Shown here in pieces: positions 39,056 through 50,580 of a DNA stretch of 64,000 bases (the stretch's first letter is position 1; each line of letters opens with the position of its first letter). Source of the stretch: Tenacibaculum ovolyticum DSM 18103 (lineage in GTDB: Bacteria; Bacteroidota; Bacteroidia; Flavobacteriales; Flavobacteriaceae). Position numbers and translations under genes: made by a program. The stretch is from assembly GCF_000430545.1 (NCBI RefSeq), contig NZ_AUMF01000016.1:1-64000 (forward strand), given 5' to 3'. Below the pieces are notes generated by a model that searched no databases, had not been told where the DNA came from, and saw only the letters and a list, made by a program, of their open reading frames with translations.

Positions 39056-42000
39056 ATGAAGAGACAAGGTTTATATTTACCCGAATTTGAACATGAAAAT
39101 TGTGGTGCAGGTTTTATATGTAATTTGAATGGAGAGAGGACGAATCAAATTATACATGATGCTCTAGAAATTTTAGTGAAATTAGAGCATAGAGGAGGAG
39201 TTAGTTCTGATGGAAAGACAGGAGATGGAGCAGGTTTGTTAATTGATATTCCTCATGCTTATTTTAAAAGAGTCTGTAACTTTTCTTTACCAGCACAAAG
39301 AGAGTATGCAGTTGGAATGGTTTTTCTTCCCAAAAACTTAAATCAATACAATTTTTGTAAAACAACTTTTGAAAAAGAGCTAGTATCTCAAGGGCTTTCT
39401 ATTTTAGGTTGGAGAGAGGTTCCTGTCGATTCTTCTCAGTTAGGAGAAATAGCATTAGCATCTGAACCAAATATAGAACAACTTTTTATTGATAAAGCAA
39501 AAGATATAAGTGAAGCTACTTTTAAAGCAAAATTATATGCAGCACGTAAAATAGCAGAACATATAATTAGAAAATCTAAAATTTCTGAAAGTGCATATTT
39601 TTACGTTCCAAGTTTGTCTATAACAACCATTATCTATAAAGGTATTATAATGCCAGAAGATATTGGTCCTTATTATAAAGATTTACAAGAATTAGATTTA
39701 GTTACGCGTTTAGCATTAGTACATCAACGTTTTTCCACTAACACAATGCCAACATGGGAGTTAGCACAACCTTTTAGACATATGTGTCAGAATGGAGAAA
39801 TAAACACATTACGAGGTAATGTAAGTCGAATGAGGGTACGAGAAGAAATCATGAAAAGTGATGTTTTCGGCCCTCAAATCGATAAATTATTCCCAATAAT
39901 TTTGCCAGGTAAATCCGATTCAGCTTCTATGGATATGGTTGTTGAATTGTTAACACATACCGAACGGTCATTACCAGAAATTATGATGATGATGATTCCT
40001 GAAGCTTGGGAAAAACATGAAACAATGTCTGAAGCTCGAAAAGCATTTTATGAATACAATGGTTGTATTATGGAACCTTGGGATGGGCCTGCATCTGTTC
40101 CTTTTACAGATGGAGATTATATTGGTGCTTTATTAGATAGAAATGGTTTAAGACCATCAAGATATACTGTAACTAAGAGTGGTAAATTAATTATGTCTTC
40201 AGAGATAGGGGTTGTTGATGTAACTCCAGAAGATGTAAAAAAGCATGGAAGATTAGAGCCAGGAAAAATGTTTCTGGTTGATATGAATGAAGGTAGAATA
40301 ATTGAGGATGAGGAAATAAAAAGTAAAATTGTTTCAGAACGACCTTATCAAGAATGGTTAGATAAAACACGATTGCATTTAAAAGATGTTCCTTATACAA
40401 GTGAAACTTGCCCTATAGAATCTATTGATATAAAAACACGTCAACGCTTATTTAATTATACTTTTGAAGATATTCAAGAGGTAATTACGCCAATGGCTCA
40501 AGTAGGTAAAGAAGCTTTAGGATCAATGGGAATTGATACTCCTTTAGCTGTTTTATCAGATAGACCTCAATTAATATCAAATTATTTTAAACAATTATTC
40601 GCGCAAGTAACAAATCCACCTTTAGATGGAATTCGTGAAAAAATTGTAACAGACATAAGTTTAAACTTAGGAAAAGATAGAAATATCTTTAGTATTACAG
40701 AAAGACAATGTAGAAAGTTAGAAATTCAAAACCCTGTTATTTCTAATGATGATTTAGAAAAAATTAGAAACATTTCTGTTGAAAGTTTTAAAGCTGAAAC
40801 ACTTCAAATTTTATATCCAAAAGCAGAAGGTCTTAACGGATTAGAAAATGCTCTTGACAATATTATTATTCAAATAGAAAAAGCATTAGAAAGAAAGACA
40901 AATATTATTATTCTCTCAGATAGAGGTGTAAATCAAGAATTTGCTCCAATTCCGGCGTTATTAGCCTGTTCGTTTGTTAATCACCAATTAAACCGATTAC
41001 GTAAGCGTTCTTTTTTTGATATTATTATCGAATCGGCAGAACCACGTGAACCACATCATTTTGCAACTTTATTTGGTTATGGAGCAAGTGCAATTAATCC
41101 GTATATGGTAAATGAAATTATTCGATCTCAAGTAAACGAAGGTTTTATTGTTGGAATGGATGAGCAAAAAGCTGTTGATAATTTTAATACAGCAATAGGA
41201 AAAGGAATCTTAAAAGTGATGAATAAGATCGGAATCTCAACATTACATTCGTATAGAGGTTCTCAAATTTTTGAAATAGTTGGTTTTAATTCTCAATTTG
41301 TAGAAAAATACTTTCCGTATACTGCATCAAGAATTGAAGGTATTGGTTTATATGAAATAGAAAAAGAAATAGACCAGCGTTATAAACAAGCATATCCTAA
41401 CAATCAAATAGATAAAAATTTAAGTTTAAATATTGGAGGTGATTATAGATGGAGAAGAAATGGTGAACGTCATTTATTTAATCCTACAACTGTAGCAAAA
41501 CTGCAACAAGCTGTTAGATTAAGTGATCAAGATAGTTATGATGTATATGCAAAAGCAATTAATGAGCAATCGGAAAGTTTAATGACTATTCGAGGACTGT
41601 TTCAGTTCGATAATTTAGATCCTATTCCGCTAGAAGAAGTAGAACCTTGGACAGAGATTGTGAAACGTTTTAAAACAGGAGCAATGTCATATGGATCTAT
41701 TTCTCGTGAAGCTCATGAAAACTTAGCAATTGCAATGAATAGAATTGGAGGAAAATCTAATTCAGGTGAAGGAGGTGAAGATAGAAAACGTTTTCAAAAA
41801 GATGTAAACGGTGATAGTAGAAATTCAGCAATAAAGCAAGTAGCATCAGGTAGGTTTGGAGTAACTTCTCATTATTTATCAAGTGCAAAAGAGATTCAAA
41901 TAAAAATGGCGCAAGGTGCTAAGCCTGGTGAAGGAGGGCAATTACCTGGTGAAAAAGTATTACCGTGGATTGCTGCCGCAAGAAACTCAACTCCTTTTGT

Positions 42001-43567
42001 AGGTTTAATTTCACCACCACCACATCATGATATTTACTCAATAGAAGATTTAGCACAATTAATTTACGATTTAAAAAATGCAAATCGTGAAGCAAGAATT
42101 AATGTGAAATTAGTTTCTGAAGTTGGTGTAGGTACTATTGCAGCTGGTGTTGCAAAAGCAAAAGCAGATGTTGTTTTAATTTCTGGTTATGATGGAGGTA
42201 CAGGAGCTTCTCCACTTACTTCTTTAAAACATGCAGGTTTACCTTGGGAACTTGGTTTAGCAGAAGCGCAACAAACATTGGTTTTAAATAATTTAAGAAG
42301 TAGAATAGTTGTAGAGTGTGATGGGCAATTAAAAACAGGTAGAGATGTTGCGATCGCGGCACTATTAGGTGCTGAAGAATTTGGTTTCGCTACCGCTCCT
42401 TTAGTAGCTTCTGGGTGTATTATGATGCGTAAATGTCATTTAAATACTTGTCCTGTAGGTATTGCAACTCAAGATAAAGAATTGCGTAAAAATTTTAAAG
42501 GAACTCCAGAACATGTAATAAACTTCTTTTATTATATCGCTGAAGAGTTAAGACAAATAATGGCGCAACTTGGTTTTAAAACCTTAAAGGAAATGGTTGG
42601 TCAAACGCATAAAATAAATGCAAATAAAGCAATTAAACATTATAAAGCAAAAGGGTTAGACTTGTCGAGTATTTTACATAGACCTACTGGTTATAAGAGT
42701 ATGATTCTTAAAAATACAGAAGGGCAGGAACATAACTTAGAAAATGTATTAGATTTTACAATTTTAAAAGATTCTCATAGAGCTTTGTATAGAAAAGAAA
42801 AAATGAATCTTACGTATCCAATAAAAAATACAAATCGTACAGTTGGAGCAATAGTTAGTAATGAAATATCAAAAATTTATGGACATTTAGGTTTACCTGA
42901 AGATACCTTGAATATTAATTTTACAGGCTCAGCAGGACAAAGTTTTGGCGCTTTTGGCGCGTATGGATTAACATTTACAGTAGCAGGTAATACCAATGAT
43001 TATTTAGGAAAAGGATTATCGGGGGCAAAATTGATTGTAAAAAAACCTGATAAGGCAGATTTTATAGCAGAACAGAATATTATTGTTGGGAATGTTTGTT
43101 TGTTCGGAGCAGTAGCAGGTCAGGCATATATTAACGGAATTGCAGGAGAGCGTTTTGCTGTTCGTAATTCTGGAGCTACGACTGTTGTAGAAGGTGTTGG
43201 AGACCATTGTTGTGAATATATGACAGGAGGTAAAGTTGTTGTTTTAGGAAAAACAGGAAGAAATTTTGCAGCAGGTATGAGTGGTGGAATTGCATACGTT
43301 TATGATGTAGAAAATGAATTTATAAACGGACTCTGTAATACAGAAACAATCGAGTTTGAAGATATTTCAAATGAAGATGCTGAAGAATTAAAGTTAATAA
43401 TAGAGAAGCATGTTTTATATACTGGAAGTAAAAAAGCTGTAGCAATTTTAGCAGATTGGAATACTAGTTTAAAAAACTTCGTAAGAGTAATGCCAATTGA
43501 ATATAAACGAGCTTTAAAGCGTTTAGAAACAGAAGAAACAATGTTTGAAGAACTAACAATAGCATAA
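39056..43567 (+). CDS. gltB: Glutamate synthase large subunit (GltB)
   Basis: Makes glutamate from 2-oxoglutarate and glutamine. C16 in [13 protein letters not shown] would become the N-terminal nucleophile of the glutaminase domain after removal of a 15-residue propeptide. Central and FMN-binding domains follow ([54 protein letters not shown]), then the 3Fe-4S motif [15 protein letters not shown], and a C-terminal beta-helix with GxxxG repeats (about 1250-1480). At 1503 residues it is full length. gltD follows after four bases. Confidence 0.97.
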   Translation: MKRQGLYLPEFEHENCGAGFICNLNGERTNQIIHDALEILVKLEHRGGVSSDGKTGDGAGLLIDIPHAYFKRVCNFSLPAQREYAVGMVFLPKNLNQYNFCKTTFEKELVSQGLSILGWREVPVDSSQLGEIALASEPNIEQLFIDKAKDISEATFKAKLYAARKIAEHIIRKSKISESAYFYVPSLSITTIIYKGIIMPEDIGPYYKDLQELDLVTRLALVHQRFSTNTMPTWELAQPFRHMCQNGEINTLRGNVSRMRVREEIMKSDVFGPQIDKLFPIILPGKSDSASMDMVVELLTHTERSLPEIMMMMIPEAWEKHETMSEARKAFYEYNGCIMEPWDGPASVPFTDGDYIGALLDRNGLRPSRYTVTKSGKLIMSSEIGVVDVTPEDVKKHGRLEPGKMFLVDMNEGRIIEDEEIKSKIVSERPYQEWLDKTRLHLKDVPYTSETCPIESIDIKTRQRLFNYTFEDIQEVITPMAQVGKEALGSMGIDTPLAVLSDRPQLISNYFKQLFAQVTNPPLDGIREKIVTDISLNLGKDRNIFSITERQCRKLEIQNPVISNDDLEKIRNISVESFKAETLQILYPKAEGLNGLENALDNIIIQIEKALERKTNIIILSDRGVNQEFAPIPALLACSFVNHQLNRLRKRSFFDIIIESAEPREPHHFATLFGYGASAINPYMVNEIIRSQVNEGFIVGMDEQKAVDNFNTAIGKGILKVMNKIGISTLHSYRGSQIFEIVGFNSQFVEKYFPYTASRIEGIGLYEIEKEIDQRYKQAYPNNQIDKNLSLNIGGDYRWRRNGERHLFNPTTVAKLQQAVRLSDQDSYDVYAKAINEQSESLMTIRGLFQFDNLDPIPLEEVEPWTEIVKRFKTGAMSYGSISREAHENLAIAMNRIGGKSNSGEGGEDRKRFQKDVNGDSRNSAIKQVASGRFGVTSHYLSSAKEIQIKMAQGAKPGEGGQLPGEKVLPWIAAARNSTPFVGLISPPPHHDIYSIEDLAQLIYDLKNANREARINVKLVSEVGVGTIAAGVAKAKADVVLISGYDGGTGASPLTSLKHAGLPWELGLAEAQQTLVLNNLRSRIVVECDGQLKTGRDVAIAALLGAEEFGFATAPLVASGCIMMRKCHLNTCPVGIATQDKELRKNFKGTPEHVINFFYYIAEELRQIMAQLGFKTLKEMVGQTHKINANKAIKHYKAKGLDLSSILHRPTGYKSMILKNTEGQEHNLENVLDFTILKDSHRALYRKEKMNLTYPIKNTNRTVGAIVSNEISKIYGHLGLPEDTLNINFTGSAGQSFGAFGAYGLTFTVAGNTNDYLGKGLSGAKLIVKKPDKADFIAEQNIIVGNVCLFGAVAGQAYINGIAGERFAVRNSGATTVVEGVGDHCCEYMTGGKVVVLGKTGRNFAAGMSGGIAYVYDVENEFINGLCNTETIEFEDISNEDAEELKLIIEKHVLYTGSKKAVAILADWNTSLKNFVRVMPIEYKRALKRLETEETMFEELTIA

Positions 43568-43571
43568 TGTC

Positions 43572-45035
43572 ATGGGAAAAGTAACAGGATTTAAAGAGTT
43601 TGAAAGACAAGATGAAACATACACTGCTGTAAAAGAACGTGTAAAAAATTATAAAGAATTTACAATCGCTCTTTTAGAAAAAAAATTAGAGAAACAAAGT
43701 TCTCGTTGTATGGATTGTGGTGTTCCTTTCTGTCATAGTAGTTGTCCGTTAGGTAATCTAATTCCAGATTTTAACCATATGGTACATCAAGGAGAATGGA
43801 AAAAAGCTTCGTGGTTATTACATTCAACAAATAATTTTCCAGAATTTACAGGACGGTTATGTCCAGCTCCATGTGAAAAATCATGTGTATTGGGTATTAT
43901 TGAAGATCCTATTTCTATTGAAAATATTGAAAAAAATATTGTAGAACGTGCTTTTAAAGAAGGTTGGATTAAGCCGCAACCCCCAAAAACAAGAACAGGA
44001 AAAACAATTGCTGTTATTGGTTCAGGGCCTGCTGGTTTAGCAACAGCTCAACAATTAAATAGAACGGGGCATATGGTAACAGTTTTTGAAAGAGACGATG
44101 AGGTTGGTGGTTTATTACGTTATGGAATCCCTAATTTTAAATTAGAAAAAGGTATCATAGATCGTCGTGTCGCAATTTTAGAAGCTGAAGGAATTGTATT
44201 TAAAACTAATGTAAACGTTGGTGTGAATTATGAAGTAAAAGAGTTGAAAGTTTTTGATGCTATTGTTTTATGTGGAGGTGCTACAGAAAAGCGTAGTTTG
44301 CCAACGCCAGGTATAAATGCTAATGGGGTAGAACAGGCAATGGATTTTTTAACACAACAAACAAAAGTATTGTTTGGTAAAGAGGTGAAAAATCAAATAA
44401 TGGCTACAGATAAAAATGTAATAGTTATTGGAGGTGGAGACACAGGTTCAGATTGTATTGGAACATCAAATAGACAAGGAGCAAAGTCGGTAATAAATTT
44501 TGAAATTATGCCTAAACCTCCGGGGCATCGTTCACCAACGACACCTTGGCCGTATTGGCCTTTACAATTAAAAACATCATCTTCTCATGAAGAAGGCGTA
44601 GAAAGAAATTGGTTAATTAATACAAAAGAGTTTGTAACTGATAAAAATGGTAAATTAATAGCTTTAAAAACGATTAACGTTAAATGGAAAATGATTCCTG
44701 GGCAACGACCTCTACTTGTTGAGGTTGAGGGAACAGAAAAAACATGGCCTTGCGATTTAGCTTTACTGGCTTTAGGTTTTACTGGTCCTGAGAGTACGCT
44801 GGCTGATAAGTTAGTTATTAAAAAAGATTCCCGATCTAATTATAAAGCTGAATATGGAAAATATCAAACAAACATTCCAAATGTATTTGCTGCAGGAGAT
44901 ATGCGTCGTGGACAATCATTAATTGTTTGGGCAATCTCTGAAGGTAGGGAAGCTGCAAGACAGGTTGATCTTTATTTAATGGGGAAATCTGAATTGCCTT
45001 CTAAAGATATTAGTGGTGATTTGGTAAGTCTTTAA
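43572..45035 (+). CDS. gltD: Glutamate synthase small subunit (GltD)
   Basis: FAD/NADPH-binding electron-input subunit for GltB. The N-terminal Fe-S region has SRCMDCGVPFCHSSCPLGNL and GRLCPAPCEKSC; FAD motif VIGSGPAGLATAQQL; NADPH motif VIGGGDTGSDC; C-terminal VFAAGDMRRGQSLIVWAI. Length 487 is standard. It ends the operon, and a convergent bidirectional terminator follows. Confidence 0.97.
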   Translation: MGKVTGFKEFERQDETYTAVKERVKNYKEFTIALLEKKLEKQSSRCMDCGVPFCHSSCPLGNLIPDFNHMVHQGEWKKASWLLHSTNNFPEFTGRLCPAPCEKSCVLGIIEDPISIENIEKNIVERAFKEGWIKPQPPKTRTGKTIAVIGSGPAGLATAQQLNRTGHMVTVFERDDEVGGLLRYGIPNFKLEKGIIDRRVAILEAEGIVFKTNVNVGVNYEVKELKVFDAIVLCGGATEKRSLPTPGINANGVEQAMDFLTQQTKVLFGKEVKNQIMATDKNVIVIGGGDTGSDCIGTSNRQGAKSVINFEIMPKPPGHRSPTTPWPYWPLQLKTSSSHEEGVERNWLINTKEFVTDKNGKLIALKTINVKWKMIPGQRPLLVEVEGTEKTWPCDLALLALGFTGPESTLADKLVIKKDSRSNYKAEYGKYQTNIPNVFAAGDMRRGQSLIVWAISEGREAARQVDLYLMGKSELPSKDISGDLVSL

Positions 45036-45114
45036 TAAATGAATATTATGTGATGTATTATTGTATAATAAACGATACTATTCTCTTTTTTGAAGAATTA
45101 TATCTAATAAAATA

Positions 45115-45150
45115 AAAATCTCAAGTTAATAATTAACTTGAGATTTTATA
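45115..45150. terminator. Bidirectional terminator between gltD and esterase
   Basis: AAAATCTCAAGTTAAT (45115-45130) and ATTAACTTGAGATTTT (45132-45147) form a 16-bp perfect stem with A and T runs on either side. It serves the convergent genes gltD and the esterase. Confidence 0.88.
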
Positions 45151-45181
45151 ATTTATATAGATTGTAGAAAAGTCTTATTAG

Positions 45182-46294
45182 TTACTTTGACTGTAATACT
45201 TTGTCTAAAGCTAATTTTGCATGTGTACTGTTAGGATACCATTTCACATTCATTTTTAAAAGTTTTATAGCACTCTTATTTAATTTCTTCTTAATGCAAT
45301 AGTTGGCTATCCAATCTACTCTCGCTTCAGAAGGTTTCATTTGGGTTCCTATTTTTTTTGATAGTGTTTTAAATTGAGAGGCTAGAATTTCTGGATTTTG
45401 AGCAACTGATTTAATAGGAGCTTGGTAATTTTCGAAAATAAAGCGTAAACCTTTAAATTCAGCAGGTAAAGAAACAGTACCATGATCTTCATTTTTGAAA
45501 AAATTAAAGGCCCATCGTAATTTTAAATTAGATGCATCTTTTAATAAAGAATGAAATTTCTCAATTTTTTCTAAATGTTTAGTTACGTTTTTTTTATTGA
45601 GTTTTGTGTAGTTGTTTTTTGGTTGTATTAAGTTATCTGCCCTTGCTAAATAAAGAGACTTTTTGTTAAACTGTTTTTTAGTAAGTTTTTCTTTGCCTTT
45701 TTTTAAAAAATAAGCATTATCCCACCATATACTTGGGTCTATTGAGATGTAAGCATCAAATAATTCAGGTTTTTCTAGTAAAGCATTTAAAACCGCGATC
45801 CCTCCAAAAGAATGCCCAATAAAAATAGAAAACTCACTAGTTTTATATTTTTTATTGATCGTTGGTTTTAATTCACTTTCTATGAAATTTAAAAACTTAC
45901 TATTATCTCCACTTGTTGGAAAGTTTTTTAAACCACTATTTGGTTTATTCATTTTCGTAGGTGTGTAATCTTTGGCTCTATCTTTACTTATAATTCCTAC
46001 CATAATCATTTCTGGTAATGAACCATAGGGCCCTTTAATTAAAAAATCATGTATACCTGTTATTGAATGAAAATGTCTACTTCCGTCTAAAAAATAAACC
46101 ACAGGGTATTTTTGAGGAGCATAAATTGTATCATTATAACTAGGAGGTAGATATACCCAGTAATCTTTTTCTTCATTCATTTTTTTTGAAAAAAGACGAT
46201 GCTTTGTTCCTATTTCTATCTTTTCTTGCGCTATTGTAGTTTGTGAAAAGAAACAAATAGTAAGTAATATTATAAAGGCTGATAAGTGTTTCAT
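45182..46294 (-). CDS. Secreted esterase, siderophore-esterase-like alpha/beta hydrolase
   Basis: A 370-residue protein with a cleavable signal peptide (MKHLSAFIILLTICFFSQTTIAQ). The esterase-D/Fes-like fold shows YWVYLPPSYN, YPVVYFLDGSRHF, the nucleophile elbow GHSFGG and FKNEDHGTVSLPAE, holding the catalytic histidine. A short C-terminal helical part (about 320-370) looks like a TPR remnant. It is transcribed after a TonB siderophore receptor, so hydrolysis of an imported ester siderophore is a reasonable guess; other esters are possible. Confidence 0.8.
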   Translation of the reverse strand: MKHLSAFIILLTICFFSQTTIAQEKIEIGTKHRLFSKKMNEEKDYWVYLPPSYNDTIYAPQKYPVVYFLDGSRHFHSITGIHDFLIKGPYGSLPEMIMVGIISKDRAKDYTPTKMNKPNSGLKNFPTSGDNSKFLNFIESELKPTINKKYKTSEFSIFIGHSFGGIAVLNALLEKPELFDAYISIDPSIWWDNAYFLKKGKEKLTKKQFNKKSLYLARADNLIQPKNNYTKLNKKNVTKHLEKIEKFHSLLKDASNLKLRWAFNFFKNEDHGTVSLPAEFKGLRFIFENYQAPIKSVAQNPEILASQFKTLSKKIGTQMKPSEARVDWIANYCIKKKLNKSAIKLLKMNVKWYPNSTHAKLALDKVLQSK

Positions 46295-46310
46295 TTATTA
46301 TGGTTTAAGA

Positions 46311-46350
46311 AACAAACTCTCTTAAATTAACTTTAAGAGAGTTTGTTTTT
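46311..46350 (-). terminator. Hairpin between siderophore receptor and esterase
   Basis: AACAAACTCTCTTAAA (46311-46326) pairs with TTTAAGAGAGTTTGTT (46332-46347). Read on the minus strand it follows the receptor stop and is trailed by TTTCTT, a weak U-tract, so it may reduce read-through into the esterase gene. Confidence 0.65.
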
Positions 46351-46361
46351 TGTAAAAAAGA

Positions 46362-48686
46362 TTAAAATTTATAACTAAAAGTAATAACAGTATTCTTTGT
46401 TCTTTGTGGTTGTATATTGGCTCCCATATTTGCCCAATACTTCTCGTTAGTTATATTATTAAACTTAAGTCCTACTCTAAAGTCATTATGATCATAGAAT
46501 AATGAAGAGTTTATAACTGTGTTTCCGGGAATGGTTAACTTATTTCGATCACTTAAAAAAGAATCACTTGTATGGTTAAGACCAAAACCAAAACCAAGAC
46601 CTTTTAAAACAGTTCTGGGTAATTTATAGCTTGTCCAAAAATTTAAAGTAGTTTCAGGTGAAGCATAAGGAGTATTTCCTATAATTGATTCTTTTCCTTC
46701 TAAATATTCACTATCATTATAACCATATCCAGCGATTAAATTCCATCCTTTAAAAGGGTTTGCTATTAATTCTGCTTCAAATCCTTTACTAGCTCTTTTA
46801 CCATCCTGAATTCTAGACCAATCACCTTTATTATTTTCCCATCTTACGGCATCGTCTATTATAATATCGTAGTAGCTTAAAGTAAAACTCAATTTGTCAT
46901 TAAACAATTCACTTTTTATACCAGCTTCAATTTGTGTTGCATGTTCAGGGTTAAATTTAGTCGTTTCTTCTGCTGTAATTTCTGGAGCAACGTTTTTAAA
47001 TCCATCCATATAATTAGCAAAAACAGATACTTTATCTTTTACAATTTGGTATACAGCTCCAAACTTTGGAGATAAAACAGTTTGTTTGTATTCATCTTCT
47101 TTATTGTTAAACCAATCTACACGTAAACTCGCCATTATTGATAGATTTTGAGTAACTTCGGTAACGTTTGAGGCGTATACACCAAAACTAGATTGATCTC
47201 TTTGACCAATTCTAAAGGCATCATTTTGTGCTAGAAGCGCTTCATACTTTTTAGAGTTAAAATCTAGTTGAGGAGTATTTGCTCCAATACTATCATATAT
47301 TAATTGTGTTCTTCTGTAGGGAGTTTTTATCTGATAATTGTCAATACCTACTAATAGTTTATTATTTACATTTCCAACTTTAAATTGACCTTTAATGTTT
47401 TGTTGTATTTGTGTTATGTAAAATTGACTTGTAATATTCATAATCCTTCTTTTAGCTTCACTATTATTAAAGAAGTCTAAAAACAGGTAATTAGCGTTAT
47501 TATCAACATTAGAAGAAGATACTATTGTTTGTGATTCCCAATTGTCAGATATTTTATAATTTGCTTCAGCAAAAATACTGTAAGAGTCAGATGTACTGCT
47601 TAAATAATCACTACCGTATGAATTATCAAAGTTGTAGTTTAAATCTTCAATATTAGTGATTTTAGAACGACTTATATTAAAGTAAGTACTAGGTGAATTA
47701 TTTTTATAAAACTCTCCTTCTATTGTTAATTGAAGTCTTTCAGATGGTTTATAAGTTAATGTTGGCGATACAAAAAGATTTCTTGTTAAGCCATAATCTT
47801 GAAAGCTATGTTCGTTATGTTTTGCTGCATTAACTCTAAAAAGAACCGTTTTTTCTTTGTTAAGAGGAGTGTTAATATCTGCAGTAATACGAGATAAACT
47901 ATTACTACCTGTATTGTAGGTAATAGTTCCTTTAAATTTATCATGTGCTTTTTTAGTAACACGATTAACAACACCACCATATGAGTTTGTTAAATGATTT
48001 CCAAATAAAGTACCAGACGGCCCTTTTATAACCTCTAAACGTTCAAGATTAGCAGGGTCAGTACCAGTAACAAACGCTGTTGAAACACCATTTCTCATAG
48101 CAATATCAGCACTAAAACCACGCATGTTAAACCTAATTCCAGTTCCTCCAGAACCAACACCTTTCATTACATTATTAATACCTGGGGCATTTAGCAAAGC
48201 AGCTTCTACATCAACAGCTTGCGTTTCTTCTAATAAAGCAGAAGTTATTACTGAATAAACCTGAGGGTTCTCTATATTTTTTAAAGGAAGTCGTGCTACA
48301 TATTTTGTTTCTTTTCTATTGAATTTGTTTTTTCGTTTTGATGTAATTGTTATTTCATTTAATACTTCTTGACTTATACTTAAGACTATATTATCAATAG
48401 TAATTGTTTTGTTTTCAATTACTGTAACTTCTATTGACTTGTTATTTAGTCCAATAACAGAAAAATTAATTTTTTTAAGACCAACTGGTATGTTTGTTAT
48501 TTCATAGTTCCCGTTCTCATTTGATACTGTACCTTTATTTGAGTTTTTGATGTAAACAGATACATTTTTTGCAGGTTGATTATCGTTTGTTAATAATCGT
48601 CCTTTTATGTTACCTGTTTGTGATACAGCTAGTGCAGACCATAAACAAGTTATAATGAAGGTTAAAATAAATTGCCTTTTATTCAT
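46362..48686 (-). CDS. TonB-dependent siderophore receptor
   Basis: A 774-residue outer-membrane receptor. Signal peptide (MNKRQFILTFIITCLWSALA), then a carboxypeptidase-regulatory-like domain (GRLLTNDNQPAKNVSVYIKN, residues about 25-110), a plug with RFNMRGFSADIAMRNGV and LERLEVIKGPSGTLFG, and a beta-barrel ending in a terminal aromatic residue (VITFSYKF). RGFSADIAMRNG and the GPSGTLFGN segment are typical of ferrichrome/coprogen-type siderophore receptors. A divergent AraC regulator and a downstream esterase support an iron-uptake role. Confidence 0.92.
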   Translation of the reverse strand: MNKRQFILTFIITCLWSALAVSQTGNIKGRLLTNDNQPAKNVSVYIKNSNKGTVSNENGNYEITNIPVGLKKINFSVIGLNNKSIEVTVIENKTITIDNIVLSISQEVLNEITITSKRKNKFNRKETKYVARLPLKNIENPQVYSVITSALLEETQAVDVEAALLNAPGINNVMKGVGSGGTGIRFNMRGFSADIAMRNGVSTAFVTGTDPANLERLEVIKGPSGTLFGNHLTNSYGGVVNRVTKKAHDKFKGTITYNTGSNSLSRITADINTPLNKEKTVLFRVNAAKHNEHSFQDYGLTRNLFVSPTLTYKPSERLQLTIEGEFYKNNSPSTYFNISRSKITNIEDLNYNFDNSYGSDYLSSTSDSYSIFAEANYKISDNWESQTIVSSSNVDNNANYLFLDFFNNSEAKRRIMNITSQFYITQIQQNIKGQFKVGNVNNKLLVGIDNYQIKTPYRRTQLIYDSIGANTPQLDFNSKKYEALLAQNDAFRIGQRDQSSFGVYASNVTEVTQNLSIMASLRVDWFNNKEDEYKQTVLSPKFGAVYQIVKDKVSVFANYMDGFKNVAPEITAEETTKFNPEHATQIEAGIKSELFNDKLSFTLSYYDIIIDDAVRWENNKGDWSRIQDGKRASKGFEAELIANPFKGWNLIAGYGYNDSEYLEGKESIIGNTPYASPETTLNFWTSYKLPRTVLKGLGFGFGLNHTSDSFLSDRNKLTIPGNTVINSSLFYDHNDFRVGLKFNNITNEKYWANMGANIQPQRTKNTVITFSYKF

Positions 48687-48753
48687 TTTTATTTAGATTA
48701 AATATTAATTGTTTTTTCAGGCAAAAGTAAAATCTTATTTTTGTTCGTTGACA

Positions 48754-48785
48754 ACGTAAAAAGTCATAAATAATACGCAAAAAGT
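48754..48785. promoter_or_regulatory. Direct-repeat operator candidate for the AraC regulator
   Basis: ACGTAAAAAGT (48754-48764) and ACGCAAAAAGT (48775-48785) differ at one position and start 21 bases apart, two helical turns. They lie between the divergent receptor and AraC genes, as expected for a pair of AraC-type half-sites. Confidence 0.6.
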
Positions 48786-48806
48786 AAGTTTTAAAAGTAA
48801 TAGATT

Positions 48807-49787
48807 ATGAAGTCGGTATTAAGAGGAGAGATGTATGGAAAAGGAAAATTGATAAAAGAATACCCTATTGATTTTAAGGTTGATAAATTTTTTGAAAAAG
48901 ATCTAGAAATAGATAACATTAATGAAAAAGGAACAATAAAAACAATTAAATTAAAAGGGGTAAGAATTATATTAAGAGATATTAAAACAACCCCTTTTTC
49001 TATTGAAGTTTCTCATGATTTTCCTTTTTTTAAACTTCAGTTTGAAATTGAAGGATCGAGTTTATACACACCTAAAAATAGTAATAACAATCAGGTTTAT
49101 ATTTCTAATGGTAGCTATAATTTATTTTATATACCAAAAGTAGATGGAGTTTTAACATATAATACAACATATAGAAAAACAGTTGAAATTGTTTTTACTG
49201 AATGGTATTTAAAAACATTGATAGGAAATGATTTTAAAGATGATTTAGTTGAGTTTGGCAAAGCTATTTCAAATAAGAAAATGTTTAAAATGTGGGAAAA
49301 CAGTATGCCTATATCTGTAGAAATGCAAAAATATTTAGAAGAAATAATAGATTGTAAGTATACAAAAGGTTTAAAAGAAGCTTATCTAAGAACAAAAATT
49401 AATGAACTTTTATTAATGTTATTGGCTAAGACCAATGAAAAGGATTATAAGAATAAGACACTAAAAGTTAGTGATAGCAAACAGATTATTGAAATTGAAA
49501 ATTATATTCGAACTAATATAAAAAAAGAACTAACAATAAATGAACTGTCTTTGAAATTTGGAATAAGTGTAACTAAATTAAAAAATAATTTTAAAACAGT
49601 TTATTCTAGAACTATTTTTAAACACTTAACATTTTTGCGGATGGATAAGGCTAAAAAGATGTTAGAAAAAGGGATTCCTGTTTCTGAAGTTTCATATGAT
49701 GTTGGTTATCGAAATCCGCAGCATTTTACAGTTGCATTTAAAAAAACGTATAAAGTGCTACCTAGTATTGTATTTGAGAAAAAATAA
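48807..49787 (+). CDS. AraC-family regulator of the siderophore receptor (PchR-like)
   Basis: A 326-residue regulator with the double HTH of the AraC family at the C-terminus (about 225-322: ELTINELSLKFGISVTKLKN and PVSEVSYDVGYRNPQHFTVA). The N-terminal half lacks a signal peptide and membrane helix; it resembles PchR-type ligand-binding regions of siderophore-sensing activators. It is divergent from a TonB siderophore receptor with 120 bases between, so it probably activates that gene. It carries its own terminator. Confidence 0.88.
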   Translation: MKSVLRGEMYGKGKLIKEYPIDFKVDKFFEKDLEIDNINEKGTIKTIKLKGVRIILRDIKTTPFSIEVSHDFPFFKLQFEIEGSSLYTPKNSNNNQVYISNGSYNLFYIPKVDGVLTYNTTYRKTVEIVFTEWYLKTLIGNDFKDDLVEFGKAISNKKMFKMWENSMPISVEMQKYLEEIIDCKYTKGLKEAYLRTKINELLLMLLAKTNEKDYKNKTLKVSDSKQIIEIENYIRTNIKKELTINELSLKFGISVTKLKNNFKTVYSRTIFKHLTFLRMDKAKKMLEKGIPVSEVSYDVGYRNPQHFTVAFKKTYKVLPSIVFEKK

Positions 49788-49789
49788 AA

Positions 49790-49827
49790 TAGAAGTTCTC
49801 TTAATTTATTTAAGAAACTTCTTTTTA
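49790..49827 (+). terminator. Terminator of the AraC-type gene
   Basis: AGAAGTT-CTCTTAA pairs with TTAAG-AAACTTCT (49791-49821) with a small loop and is followed by TTTTT, three bases after the stop codon. Confidence 0.8.
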
Positions 49828-49996
49828 ATTCTATTCTGATTTTAACTGGGGATATTTTTAATATACAAGTGTTTCTTTAAAGTTTCTGAAAATAATGCTT
49901 AAGTGTTTTGGTATGACTAGGAAAAATAAGCCCTTTTTTCCTACTCAATAAAATAGTATTTTTCTCTCAATTTGTTTTAAAACTGGATGATAGTTG

Positions 49997-50575
49997 CTAT
50001 TTGTTCATTTCACCTAGTTTTTCAACCTTTTTTAACCACTTTTCTCTAAATTTTTCTTTAGAAAGTCTTATAGGTTCTATGGTTGTAATTCGTACTTTTT
50101 TTACTCCAATAAAGTTTAAAGTTCCTTTTTTAATAGCGTTATGACTTGGGTTTCCATAAATCCACTTATAATACCATGCTGGTTGGTCTAGTGTACAAAT
50201 TATTCTTGCTGTTTTCCCAATAAAACAAGCATCGCTAAATAATGAGTTATCTCTTTTGACAAAAGCAAATCCAGGAAGTAAAACTCGATCTAAAAAACCT
50301 TTCATTATTGCAGGAACAGCACTCCACCAGATAGGATATACCCAAACTAAATGATCAGCCCATTTTAATTTAACTTGTGCTTTTAATAAATCTGGTTCTA
50401 ATTCTGTACGCCTTCTATATCCAAACTCTAGGTTTGGGTTAAAGTTTAAATCTCGGATATTAATTTCTTCTATCTTAGCATTTGAAAATTCAACTCCTTT
50501 TTTATAGGAGTTAGAAAGTGCAAAACTGAAGCTTTCTTTGTCTGGATGTCCGTTTATAATTAGTATTTTTTTCAT
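49997..50575 (-). CDS. NAD(P)H oxidoreductase, flavodoxin-like fold (MdaB/KefF type)
   Basis: A 192-residue quinone-reductase-like flavoprotein: ILIINGHPDKESFSFALSNS at the N-terminus, DHLVWVYPIWWSAVPAIMKGFLDRVLLPGFAF in the FMN/dimer region. It reduces quinones or related electrophiles in the cytoplasm. It is the last gene of a three-gene minus-strand group behind a Crp-type regulator, from which it is separated by a small membrane protein gene five bases upstream. Confidence 0.88.
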   Translation of the reverse strand: MKKILIINGHPDKESFSFALSNSYKKGVEFSNAKIEEINIRDLNFNPNLEFGYRRRTELEPDLLKAQVKLKWADHLVWVYPIWWSAVPAIMKGFLDRVLLPGFAFVKRDNSLFSDACFIGKTARIICTLDQPAWYYKWIYGNPSHNAIKKGTLNFIGVKKVRITTIEPIRLSKEKFREKWLKKVEKLGEMNK

Positions 50576-50580
50576 CTGCT

